From positions 1 through 64,000 of the forward strand of contig LSIG01000004.1 in the NCBI GenBank assembly GCA_001556125.1: a stretch of DNA of 64,000 nt, in the 5' to 3' direction. This document shows positions 1 to 7,354 of the stretch, piece after piece; position 1 is the stretch's first letter, and each line of letters opens with the position of its first letter. The stretch is from Rhizobiales bacterium CCH10-E5. Its GTDB lineage: Bacteria; Pseudomonadota; Alphaproteobacteria; Rhizobiales; Beijerinckiaceae. A program made the translations under genes and the position numbers. The notes under the pieces are model-generated. The model saw nothing but the letters and a program-made list of their open reading frames with translations. It was not told where the DNA came from and did no database searches.

Positions 1-96
1 GCGCAGGCCGCGCCAACGCCCTATGCTCCCCCTGCCGCCGGGCACGCCGGGCGAGGCGGCGGCAGGGGGAGCATAGGGCGTTGGCGCGGCCTGCGC
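1..96. repeat. Perfect 40-bp inverted repeat with 16-nt loop at window edge
   Basis: Bases 1-40 are the exact reverse complement of 57-96, with a loop at 41-56. The arms lie inside the tssL N-terminal coding region. A 40-bp perfect palindrome within a coding linker, exactly at the sequence edge, is unusual. It could be a true hairpin, or a fold-back chimera at a contig end. Confidence 0.95.
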
Positions 97-198
97 CGGG
101 CGTGAGGGCAACGGAGCGCGGCGTCCGGCCGGGTTCGGCCTGATGATGGTCCGGTCGGAACGGCCGAACGGATCGGACGGCGAACCGGGATCGCTCAT
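1..198 (-). CDS. tssL: TssL (DotU/IcmH family) T6SS inner-membrane protein, N-terminal fragment
   Basis: This is a reading frame with no stop, running off the left edge; 66 codons are visible. Its ATG overlaps the tssK stop in an ATGA arrangement, so the two are translationally coupled. The N-terminus has a DRTIIRPNPAGRR stretch followed by a Pro/Ala-rich linker, as I know it from cytoplasmic N-termini of rhizobial TssL. TssL anchors the TssJLM membrane complex through one C-terminal helix, which is not visible here. From about residue 51 the frame passes through a perfect inverted repeat and stops looking Pro/Ala-rich, so the last ~16 visible residues may not be genuine. The assignment rests on a short stretch plus gene context. 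Confidence 0.7.
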   Translation of the reverse strand, partial: MSDPGSPSDPFGRSDRTIIRPNPAGRRAPLPSRPAQAAPTPYAPPAAASPGVPGGRGSIGRWRGLR

Positions 199-1532
199 CG
201 CCGGCCCTCGAGCACGGCCCAGAGCTCCAGTTCGAGATCGGGCCAGTCACCGGAGAAATGCATCCCGATCGAGCTCGCGGTCGAGAATTCCGGCCAGAGC
301 GGCGAGGTCCGGTCGAGATAGAAATAGACGTGGTCGGTCAGCGCACGGATCTGCGGCGGCGGGGTCGGCAGATGAACGAGGCTGATGCCCGGCAGATGGG
401 CATGGACGATCTCGTTCATCTTGGTGTTGGGGCCGACCTTGAAGAGCTGCGGGAACTGCGCCTGGATCTCGGTCAGCGGGCGGCGTGCCGCGACCTCCAG
501 AACCAGCGTCGCGTTGCGTACGAGGCTGCGGTCGCGGATCGTCGACATGAAGGCGTTGGGGGCGCGCTCGGTGATCTCGAGACGGATCGCCCGGCGGCCG
601 AGATTGGCGGACAGGAAGTCCTGGATGTCGCGCACCAGCGGCGTGAAGCAGGCCTCCAGATCGTCATGGTCATAGGCCGGGTAGTCGCGGGCACGGCGCT
701 CGGCGGTGGTGAAGGTGGCAAGCTCGCCGGCCAGACCCAGGAAGGTCTCGAACAGCCGCTCGGGGTGGACATAGCGCGACTGGCGCAGATGGCGCAGCTG
801 CGGGATCTGCCGGTTCAGCAGCTGCAGCATGAAGTAATCGGCGCTCTGCAGGCCGCCGCCCGCCGTCGGATCGGCGGCGTAGCGGGCGAGTTCCTCGAGC
901 TTGTTGTCGATCCAGCCGATCACCCGGTCGAGCCAGCCCTCGATCACCGGATAGGCCGAGCAGACGAGGACGGGCGGGGCGAATTTCTCGTCGAAAAGGA
1001 CGGCGCGGTCGCGCACCTCGAGAATGCGGCCCAGCGCCAGCCCGACATAGCCGGCCTTCGCCGTCTTGCGCAGCTCCAGCGTCAGGCGCGGATGGGCGAC
1101 GTCGATCTCCTCCTCGATCCGCAATGAGGCGGTCGAATCGATCAGCATCTCGGTCGACGGGACATAGCGGCTGGCGCTGCCGGTCGGCGCGTCCTCGACC
1201 TCGCGCGTGTTGGGCGAGGCCAGGGGCAGCGACAGCCAGACGATCTGGCCCGCGGCGTTCTCCGGCACCTCGATGGCCGCGGGCAGGGGGCTGTTGTCCG
1301 GCAGCGCGAAAGGCGTGCCGTCCGGCATCACGCCGACGGCGCGGCGCAGCCCGATCCGGCTCTGCTGGGCGAGGTCGCGGTCGATCTCCAGCACCGAGAA
1401 GCCCCATGGGTAAGGGGTGACGTGCCGAACGCGGTTTTCCAGCAGGTTCTCAAGATACCGGTCGTTCTGCTGGAAGTGATGAGGCCGTAGAAACAGCCCT
1501 TCCGACCAGACGACCTTGCTGTACCACGACAT
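195..1532 (-). CDS. tssK: T6SS baseplate subunit TssK
   Basis: 445-residue protein of the TssK (VasE) family. TssK trimers link the TssEFG baseplate wedges to the TssJLM membrane complex in the cytoplasm. The start at ATG 1532 gives the family-typical opening MSWYSKVVWSEGLFLRPHHF; an in-frame GTG at 1547 would add five residues. The length matches the usual ~445 residues. Its stop overlaps the start of tssL, which is the normal neighbour. A candidate promoter lies just upstream (TATAAG at 1572-1567). Assignment is firm; only the exact start is uncertain. Confidence 0.95.
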   Translation of the reverse strand: MSWYSKVVWSEGLFLRPHHFQQNDRYLENLLENRVRHVTPYPWGFSVLEIDRDLAQQSRIGLRRAVGVMPDGTPFALPDNSPLPAAIEVPENAAGQIVWLSLPLASPNTREVEDAPTGSASRYVPSTEMLIDSTASLRIEEEIDVAHPRLTLELRKTAKAGYVGLALGRILEVRDRAVLFDEKFAPPVLVCSAYPVIEGWLDRVIGWIDNKLEELARYAADPTAGGGLQSADYFMLQLLNRQIPQLRHLRQSRYVHPERLFETFLGLAGELATFTTAERRARDYPAYDHDDLEACFTPLVRDIQDFLSANLGRRAIRLEITERAPNAFMSTIRDRSLVRNATLVLEVAARRPLTEIQAQFPQLFKVGPNTKMNEIVHAHLPGISLVHLPTPPPQIRALTDHVYFYLDRTSPLWPEFSTASSIGMHFSGDWPDLELELWAVLEGRR

Positions 1533-1566
1533 CCGGCTCTCGCTCACTCATAGGCATGCCGAAGAC

Positions 1567-1596
1567 CTTATACGGGTCGCCAACAAGCGTCACCAA
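1567..1596 (-). promoter_or_regulatory. Candidate promoter for tssK-tssL
   Basis: Read on the minus strand, TTGGTG (1596-1591) and TATAAG (1572-1567) are separated by 18 nt, about 35 nt upstream of the tssK ATG. The spacing and the -10 box fit a sigma-70-type promoter. It lies in the divergent gap between tssK and the PAAR gene. This was identified by eye only. Confidence 0.4.
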
Positions 1597-1724
1597 GCGA
1601 ATGCTAGGGCCTCGGAAAGCGGCTGCCGTCATTGACTTGAAGGATGCGCGGTTGCGCGTTTCGGGTCAGTCCAGCAGAGTCGTATCCAGAGCCGGCCGGG
1701 ACCGCCCGGCGAGGAGGAGCCCCG

Positions 1725-2225
1725 ATGCCGACCGGCCCCGCCGCCCGCATTCTCGATCTGGTGCTGCATCCCCTGCCGGGGGTGCTCCAGCCCGGCCCCG
1801 GAAGCCCCAATGTGCTGATCGGCGGGCTGCCGGCCTGGCGGGGCGTTTCGGCGGCCGCCGCGGCCGCGATCCAGGCCGCGCGGCAGGTCTCTGATGCGAC
1901 GATCATGGCGGCGGAGGCGGCGACGCTGGCGGCGGCCGGCACGCCGGGCGCGCCGGCGGCCAAGGCGGCGGAGGAGACGACGAAGGCAGCTGCCGCCGCC
2001 AGCATGGGCGCAATGATCACGGGCGCGGCCGGTGGCGCCGACATCCACAACTGTCTGACGCTTCTCCCGGCTCCGCCCCACGGGCCCGGCGTCGTCGTCG
2101 ACGGCTCGCAGACGGTGCTGATCAACAATCTCTCGGCCTGCCGCGTGGGCGACACCATCATCGAGGCGGTGGGGCCGCCCAACAAGATCACGATGGGGCT
2201 GAGCACGGTCATCATCGGCGGCTGA
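1725..2225 (+). CDS. PAAR-domain T6SS spike tip protein
   Basis: 166-residue PAAR-repeat protein that would cap the VgrG spike. The start at ATG 1725 is chosen because a GAGGAGGAG ribosome-binding site lies at 1710-1718. PAAR-type motifs are visible as SPNVLIGGLPAWR (residues 28-39), VLINNLSACRVGD (131-143) and STVIIGG (160-166), with PHGPGVVVDG between. An Ala-rich helical insert of about 65 residues (41-105) separates the first repeat from the rest. No C-terminal toxin domain is attached, so this is a structural tip or cargo adaptor, not an evolved effector. It is divergent from tssK and followed by a RidA-family gene on the same strand. Confidence 0.88.
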   Translation: MPTGPAARILDLVLHPLPGVLQPGPGSPNVLIGGLPAWRGVSAAAAAAIQAARQVSDATIMAAEAATLAAAGTPGAPAAKAAEETTKAAAAASMGAMITGAAGGADIHNCLTLLPAPPHGPGVVVDGSQTVLINNLSACRVGDTIIEAVGPPNKITMGLSTVIIGG

Positions 2226-2298
2226 CGGGCTGCCGCGCCTCGGCTAGGAGGGGCCATGCGCGGCTCGCCGCGCCCGACTCCAGCCCAGGACGACCATC

Positions 2299-2658
2299 AT
2301 GACCATCGAACGCATCGGAGTGACGCAGCGCTGGTGCGATGCCGCGATCTTTAACGGCATCGTCTTCCTCGCCGGCCATGTCGCCGAAAAGACCGAAGGC
2401 CGCCCGCTGGGCGAGCAGACAGCCGAAGTCCTGGCGCTGCTGGAGGAGACGCTGGAGGCCGCCGGCAGCGACAAGAGCCGCATCCTCAGCGTCCAGATCT
2501 TCCTGACCGACATCTCCAGGATCGCCGAGATGAATGCCGTCTGGGACGCCTGGGTGCCGGCCGGCACAGCACCGGCGCGCGCGACCGTCGAGGCCAAGCT
2601 CGCCTCGCCCGGCCACAACATCGAGATCACGGCCGTGGCTGCGAAGAAAGCCGCCTGA
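2299..2658 (+). CDS. RidA/YjgF-family protein
   Basis: 119-residue single-domain protein of the RidA (YjgF/YER057c/UK114) superfamily. These are small trimeric proteins; archetypal RidA hydrolyses reactive enamine/imine intermediates. The conserved Arg of the active site is present (R94 in PARATVEAKLAS). The Glu of the canonical IEIEAIA ending is replaced (IEITAVA, Thr at 111), which suggests a Rid subgroup other than archetypal RidA. The gene follows the PAAR gene by 73 nt on the same strand inside the T6SS island. Whether it serves secretion is unknown. Family assignment is firm; the substrate is not. Confidence 0.88.
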   Translation: MTIERIGVTQRWCDAAIFNGIVFLAGHVAEKTEGRPLGEQTAEVLALLEETLEAAGSDKSRILSVQIFLTDISRIAEMNAVWDAWVPAGTAPARATVEAKLASPGHNIEITAVAAKKAA

Positions 2659-2677
2659 TCCGCGTTTGCTCTGCCGT

Positions 2678-2762
2678 CATTGCGAGGAGCGGAGCGACGA
2701 AGCAATCCAGGAGCCGTCGAGCTCGACGTCCTCTGGATTGCTTCGCTTCGCTCGCAATAACG
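2678..2762. repeat. Dispersed palindromic repeat (REP-like)
   Basis: Near-perfect inverted arms lie at 2678-2710 (cattgcgag...gcaatccag) and 2733-2762 (ctggattgc...caataacg), separated by a short GC-rich centre. It sits in the convergent gap between the RidA gene and tagH. Elements with this cattgcgag/gcaatccag core are widespread in Hyphomicrobiales genomes, from my general knowledge. It may act as a bidirectional terminator. Confidence 0.75.
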
Positions 2763-2775
2763 AGAGAGGCCGCAG

Positions 2776-4140
2776 CTACTTCCCGCCGCGGTCGTAGCAC
2801 TCGGCGAAGTAGAGCATGAAGGCGTCGACGAGGCCGTCCTCGTAGGGGGCGGTCTTGGCGTCCCAGCGGGCGACATAGGCGTCCCACATCTTGGCCTTGC
2901 GCGAGCCGAGCAGCGAATCGAGGCCGCGATCCTGCGCCGTGCTCTCGGCGATGGCCTGGGGATCGAGATCCTCGACCAGCATGCGCAGCGCGTGCTGCAT
3001 GGCCGAATAGGTCTTGATCTGATGGGCCTTGAGGTCCCGGAAGCTCTCGTCGAACGCCTTCTGCGCGCTGAGATAGCCGCTCTTCGGGCGGCCGAAGATC
3101 AGCTGCAGCGCGTCGTCCACGGTCGGCGAGAATTTCAGCGGGTTGTTGTCCTGCGCCTGGATCATCGTCTGGTTGGCGCTGCGGGCGATGCGCTTGCTCT
3201 CGGCGCGGGCGGCGAGCAACTGCTTCAGCTCGACTGCGACGAGGCGCATCAGCCCGCCGAGCTGCTCGGCGAAGGCGCCGGGGTCCTGCCAGGCGAGGTC
3301 GTTCGTCGACAGGCCCGCGCCCTTGGCGAAGCGCTGGACGAACTCCGCCGCGCTGATCTGGGGCATGCCGGCGGGCATCGCCGCGGCTGCCGGCGGCACG
3401 AAGGGCTGTCCCGGTGCCGCGGGCGGCTCGAGCGGGGGCAGCGGGGCGACCGGCGTCGCGGGCTGTGCCGGGGCGTCGCTCCAGGGATCGCCCGGCGGCA
3501 GATCGGCGGTCAGGGGCCGGCGTGGTGTCGGGATTGCGACCGGCGGCGGCTCGGGAGCGCTCGGCGGTGCCTGATAGGGCGCCCAGGCGAAGTCGTCGCT
3601 CGCGGGTGGCGGAGGCGCTGCGGCAGGCGGCGGAGGCGCCGGAGCGGGCGCCGGGATGTCGGCGGCCCAGTCGATGAAGCCGTCATGCACGGGGCGGTGG
3701 CGGCTCGGCGGCAGCAGGTCGCGGCGCGGGATCGGCGGCGCCGCCTCGGCCGCCTCTGACCAGAGCGAGCTGGCGTCGGGCGCCGCGTCGACCCGCGGCA
3801 GCGAGGGCTCGGCCTGTACGGGCTCATCGATCGCGACCGCGATGACGTAATGGCCGATTTCCAGCCGGTCGCCATGCTGCAGGCGGTAGGGCGACTGGAC
3901 GCGCTGGCTGCCGCCGTTGACATAGGTGCCGTTGGTCGAGATGTCGCGCAGCCAATAGGCGCCGTCGCGGAAGCGGACCTCGCAATGGCGGCCGGAGATC
4001 GCCCGCGTCGGGTCCGGCAGGCACCAGTCGAGATGCTGGTCGCGGCCGATGTCGAGGCCCCGTCCGCCGCTCAAAGAGACGGTCAGGGGCCCGCCATCGG
4101 GCAGGGCGGTCTCGTTCTCGATTGTCAGCGTCAGAGGCAT
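2776..4140 (-). CDS. tagH: T6SS-associated FHA-domain protein TagH
   Basis: 454-residue protein. An N-terminal forkhead-associated domain (about residues 25-105) shows GRD, SGRHCEV and STNGTYVNG, the phosphothreonine-binding signature. It is followed by a long Pro/Ala-rich linker (about 150-290) and a C-terminal TagH-type domain (about 290-454). In other T6SSs the FHA protein is phosphorylated by PpkA and dephosphorylated by PppA to switch on secretion. Neither partner is in this window. It is co-directional with the gene at 4187-4738 and vgrG upstream, which supports a T6SS role. Confidence 0.9.
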   Translation of the reverse strand: MPLTLTIENETALPDGGPLTVSLSGGRGLDIGRDQHLDWCLPDPTRAISGRHCEVRFRDGAYWLRDISTNGTYVNGGSQRVQSPYRLQHGDRLEIGHYVIAVAIDEPVQAEPSLPRVDAAPDASSLWSEAAEAAPPIPRRDLLPPSRHRPVHDGFIDWAADIPAPAPAPPPPAAAPPPPASDDFAWAPYQAPPSAPEPPPVAIPTPRRPLTADLPPGDPWSDAPAQPATPVAPLPPLEPPAAPGQPFVPPAAAAMPAGMPQISAAEFVQRFAKGAGLSTNDLAWQDPGAFAEQLGGLMRLVAVELKQLLAARAESKRIARSANQTMIQAQDNNPLKFSPTVDDALQLIFGRPKSGYLSAQKAFDESFRDLKAHQIKTYSAMQHALRMLVEDLDPQAIAESTAQDRGLDSLLGSRKAKMWDAYVARWDAKTAPYEDGLVDAFMLYFAECYDRGGK

Positions 4141-4186
4141 GGCAGGGAATCCGGGCGCGGCCAGCCCTCAGGCAGGTCTCTGGCCG

Positions 4187-4738
4187 TCAAGAGGTTTTGC
4201 CGTCGTCATCGGCCAATCGAATGCATGCTTCGACGCAATTGCGCAATGCGGTCTGGTGCTCGCGCCCGGTCAGCCGGCCAAGCGCGGTCAGAACGGCGAT
4301 GCGGGCCATCTTGGCGGTGAGATCGGGCGGGCAGGGCACGGCATGGCCCTCGACCATGCTGCCGCCCGAATAGCCGGCGGCGAAGGCGGCCCAGGTGCCG
4401 GGGCGGGCGGGATCGCCGGCATCGGCGACGGCGAGCGCGGCTCGCCGGGTCTCGTCGCGCGGATCGCGGACCCAGGTTTCGGCGGCGACGAGGCCCTCAT
4501 CGGCTCCAGCCGCCGCCGGCTGCATCGCACGCAGCGTCTGCGCCGCCCACCAGACCGCCTCGCGGCGCGGCAACAGATAGGCGGCGAAGCCGATCGCCTC
4601 GGTCGCGGCGGGACCCTGTGCCAGCCGCCGCAGGAAGGCGAGCGGGTGCTCGACCGCCGGCTTGGTCGCGATGACCTTGCCGGCGGAGGGGAAGGTGTCG
4701 AAGACCTCCCGGGCGGTGCTGAAGCGCAGGCGCGTCAT
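4187..4738 (-). CDS. Hypothetical T6SS-cluster protein (DUF6931-like)
   Basis: 183-residue cytoplasmic-looking protein with no signal peptide and no clear membrane helix. It opens with MTRLRFSTAREVFDTFPSAG and has Ala-rich predicted helices with paired Trp (AVWWAAQTLRAM). It resembles, from memory, the DUF6931 family found inside alphaproteobacterial T6SS clusters. It lies between vgrG (6-nt gap) and tagH (46-nt gap) on the same strand, so all three are probably one transcript. The function is unknown; a VgrG/effector adaptor or loading role is only a guess from position. Confidence 0.7.
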   Translation of the reverse strand: MTRLRFSTAREVFDTFPSAGKVIATKPAVEHPLAFLRRLAQGPAATEAIGFAAYLLPRREAVWWAAQTLRAMQPAAAGADEGLVAAETWVRDPRDETRRAALAVADAGDPARPGTWAAFAAGYSGGSMVEGHAVPCPPDLTAKMARIAVLTALGRLTGREHQTALRNCVEACIRLADDDGKTS

Positions 4739-4744
4739 CGGCCC

Positions 4745-6601
4745 TCAATTGATCTTCACGAGGGCGCCGTTGACAACCACCATGGCGTCGCTCAGCACCT
4801 CGGTCTTGGCGACGCTCTTGATCGTGATCGTGGGCGAGGAGATCTCGATGCTCGTTGGCAGCATCTTGATCGTGCTCTGGCCGACTTTGAGGTTGATCTC
4901 GGTCATCGCCTCCACATCGAGCTTCCCCTTCTCGACATGGAGCTTGTCGTCGCCGTTCTTTAGGTTGGTCTCGCGCGCATAGCCGCCCTCGCGGTAGTCG
5001 GGCGCGATCTCGCGGGTCTCGGTGTTCTTGATCAGGGCCTTGAAGTCTTTCTCCGCCTGAATGCTGAAGACCTCCTGGCCCTTGCGGTCCTCGAACTTGA
5101 TCTCGTTGTAGCAGTCGGAAAAGCCGGCCCCATCGGTCGATTCCGATTTGAGGCCCGACTGCGTCTTGTTGTCGGGCAGGCCGTAAGGCGGCTTGTGCTG
5201 GTCATTGACGACAGTGCCGGTGACGAGCGGCAGGTCGGGATTGCCTTCCAGGAACTCGACGACGACCTCCTGGCCGATGCGGGGGATGACCTGCCCGCCC
5301 CAGCTCTTGCCCGACCACATCTGCGCGACACGCGTCCGGCAGGAGGTGGAGCCGTCCTCGCGGTCCCAATGGAAGCGCAGCAGGATGCGGCCAAACTCGT
5401 CGACGTCGATATCGCCCTCCTCGCCGCGGTTGCGCTCGCCCACGACCTTGGCGGTATGCGGCCCGTGAACGGTCGGCCGCGGCGTGACCAGGGGCGCGCG
5501 GAAGCGGCGGTCGCTCTTCTGGAGCTCGTAGGTTCCGCTATAGGGCGCATCGCTCGCCGGACCCGAACGATAGGATTGCCCGATGAAGCTGTGGCGGCAG
5601 CGGATGACGAGATATTCGATGTTCTCCGAAGCCGTCTCATGGGCCGCCAGCGTCATGAGCGCACCGGGATACAGGCTCGGCGCGTCGCCGGCGGCGTGGC
5701 GCCGGTCGTCCTGCGCCTGCTCGGCCTGGGCCCGGACGCGGGCGAAGTGCTCTCCTTCGTCGCGCTTGATGTAGCTGCGCGGGTAGTCATAGGCCTCGTA
5801 GGCCTTCGCCTTGTCGAAGCCGGCCTCGGCCTGGGCCGTCAAGTCGGAGCCGGATTGCTGGAAATCGTAATCCCTCAGCACGACCTTGCCCGTGCGCAGC
5901 CGCCGCATCGTCGACCAGTGCGACAGGTTCTCGATGTGGCGCGGCATCCGGCTCGACGGCGGCATCAGCGGATAGGCGGTGCCGGCTCCGGCGAAGGTCG
6001 GCTCGGCCGCAGCCTGGACCGGATCGTGCGAGGAGCGGGAATCGGACAGCACCAGCTTGTGGTCGCCGTCGCTGTGCTTGAAATAGTAATAGATGCCGTA
6101 CTGCTCCATCAGCCGCAGCACGAAGTCGAGATCGCTCTCGCGATACTGCACGCAATAGGGAATGGGCTCGAGCCGGTCGCTGGTGCGGTCCTCGAAGCTC
6201 GCGCTCTCCTCCTTGGCGAAGATCGCCTTGATGATGTCGATCGCGGTCTGCTCCTTGAAGATCCGGCAGTCGGAGCGCTGGGACAGCAGCCAGAGCCAGG
6301 GCCGCAGCGTGAAGCGGTAGTGGTGCAGGTCCTCGTCCTTGCCGGTCCATTGGGCGTCGACCAGCGTGCCGTTGAAAACCCGCGGGCTGCCGTTCTTGAG
6401 CGTCATCGTGACGGAGCACTTTTGGCTCATGATGCTCTGCAGGTCGGCATTTTCAGTCGTGCTGCTGGCGTCGATCTGAAAAGTAAAGATTTCGCTCAAG
6501 CCTTCCGAGGCTTCGAACTGCGTCAAGGCGAAAACGTCTTGACCCAAAGGTGTCGTGAACGAAGCAGTTATTTGCAACTGTCGCAGATCGGCGGTCATCA
6601 A
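4745..6601 (-). CDS. vgrG: T6SS spike protein VgrG (TssI)
   Basis: 618-residue VgrG, the trimeric needle tip related to phage gp27-gp5. The N-terminal gp27-like part (residues ~10-370) carries LRPWLWLLSQRSDCRIF and YRESDLDFVLRLMEQYGIYYYF. The gp5 OB-fold follows, with FGRILLRFHWDRE and GQEVVVEFLEGNPDLPLVTG (about 395-480). A beta-helix tail ends at residue 618 with no extra catalytic domain, so this is not an evolved VgrG. The second Met (6598) is an alternative start. It heads the vgrG-DUF6931-tagH transcript and is divergent from the OmpA-like gene. Confidence 0.96.
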   Translation of the reverse strand: MMTADLRQLQITASFTTPLGQDVFALTQFEASEGLSEIFTFQIDASSTTENADLQSIMSQKCSVTMTLKNGSPRVFNGTLVDAQWTGKDEDLHHYRFTLRPWLWLLSQRSDCRIFKEQTAIDIIKAIFAKEESASFEDRTSDRLEPIPYCVQYRESDLDFVLRLMEQYGIYYYFKHSDGDHKLVLSDSRSSHDPVQAAAEPTFAGAGTAYPLMPPSSRMPRHIENLSHWSTMRRLRTGKVVLRDYDFQQSGSDLTAQAEAGFDKAKAYEAYDYPRSYIKRDEGEHFARVRAQAEQAQDDRRHAAGDAPSLYPGALMTLAAHETASENIEYLVIRCRHSFIGQSYRSGPASDAPYSGTYELQKSDRRFRAPLVTPRPTVHGPHTAKVVGERNRGEEGDIDVDEFGRILLRFHWDREDGSTSCRTRVAQMWSGKSWGGQVIPRIGQEVVVEFLEGNPDLPLVTGTVVNDQHKPPYGLPDNKTQSGLKSESTDGAGFSDCYNEIKFEDRKGQEVFSIQAEKDFKALIKNTETREIAPDYREGGYARETNLKNGDDKLHVEKGKLDVEAMTEINLKVGQSTIKMLPTSIEISSPTITIKSVAKTEVLSDAMVVVNGALVKIN

Positions 6602-6634
6602 CGAAACCTCGCGGTTCTAGATGCTATTTTGTTA

Positions 6635-6663
6635 TTGACGTAGCGGACGGCGCGAGTCATGGT
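6635..6663 (+). promoter_or_regulatory. Candidate promoter for the OmpA-like gene / tssA operon
   Basis: TTGACG (6635-6640) is followed after 17 nt by CATGGT (6658-6663) in the divergent gap between vgrG and the OmpA-like gene. The -35 box is good and the -10 box weak. It may serve the plus-strand T6SS genes. This was identified by eye only. Confidence 0.35.
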
Positions 6664-6714
6664 GTGCGCCTTCAATCCTTTACCGCCCGCGCGAAGCTAA
6701 ACGGGAGGGGGACC

Positions 6715-7269
6715 ATGCGCAAGCAACCCGCGATTACAGCCATCGCCGTCCTTTCCGCCGGTCTTTACGTGGCGCAGATGTCTGTCGCGCAGGCGCAGAC
6801 CTACAAGGCGGACGACATCGTCAAGCATTTCAGCCCGGCGACGCCGCCGGCTTTCGGGGCCACGCGCGGGCTGTGCATCGGCACGGAAGCGGACTGCAGC
6901 AAGGCCGGGCATGCGGTGAAGCCCGCGGCGGTCGCGGCCTTCGACCTGGTGGTGCGCTTCAAGTACAATTCCGACGTGCTGGAGCCCGATGCGCGCGCCA
7001 ATCTGGACGAGTTCGCCAAGGCCCTGAAGACGCCGCAGCTCGGCACCAGCCGCTTCGTCGTCGAGGGCCACACCGATGCGGTGGGGTCGCCCTCCTACAA
7101 TCTCGATCTCTCTGCCCGGCGTGCCCAGGCGGTGGTGCGCTATCTGCAGGAGCGCGGCGTCGACACCGCCAAGCTCGAGGCCCGCGGCTATGGCGAGACC
7201 AAACCGGTGGTGGCCGACCGTTTCGCCGGCGAGAACCGCCGGGTCGAGACGCGCCTGAAGAGCGACTGA
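6715..7269 (+). CDS. OmpA-family peptidoglycan-binding protein
   Basis: 184-residue exported protein. The start at ATG 6715 follows a GGGAGGGGG ribosome-binding site. A signal peptide is visible (basic MRKQ, hydrophobic core, AQAQ at about 25-28), with no lipobox Cys. The C-terminal OmpA-like domain (about 75-184) has FKYNSDVLEP, VEGHTDAVGSPSYNLDLSARRA, GYGETKPV and NRRVE, which matches the meso-diaminopimelate-binding fold. In many T6SSs this domain is fused to TssL or encoded as TagL to hold the apparatus to the cell wall. Its place directly before tssA suggests that role. A general envelope protein is the alternative. Confidence 0.85.
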   Translation: MRKQPAITAIAVLSAGLYVAQMSVAQAQTYKADDIVKHFSPATPPAFGATRGLCIGTEADCSKAGHAVKPAAVAAFDLVVRFKYNSDVLEPDARANLDEFAKALKTPQLGTSRFVVEGHTDAVGSPSYNLDLSARRAQAVVRYLQERGVDTAKLEARGYGETKPVVADRFAGENRRVETRLKSD

Positions 7270-7354
7270 CGGGGCTGATTTCGACGAGGCCGGCCGGCCG
7301 TCTCCGCGGAGACCGCCGTCGGCCATGCCTGTGCATGGATGACCGGTGAGGGCG

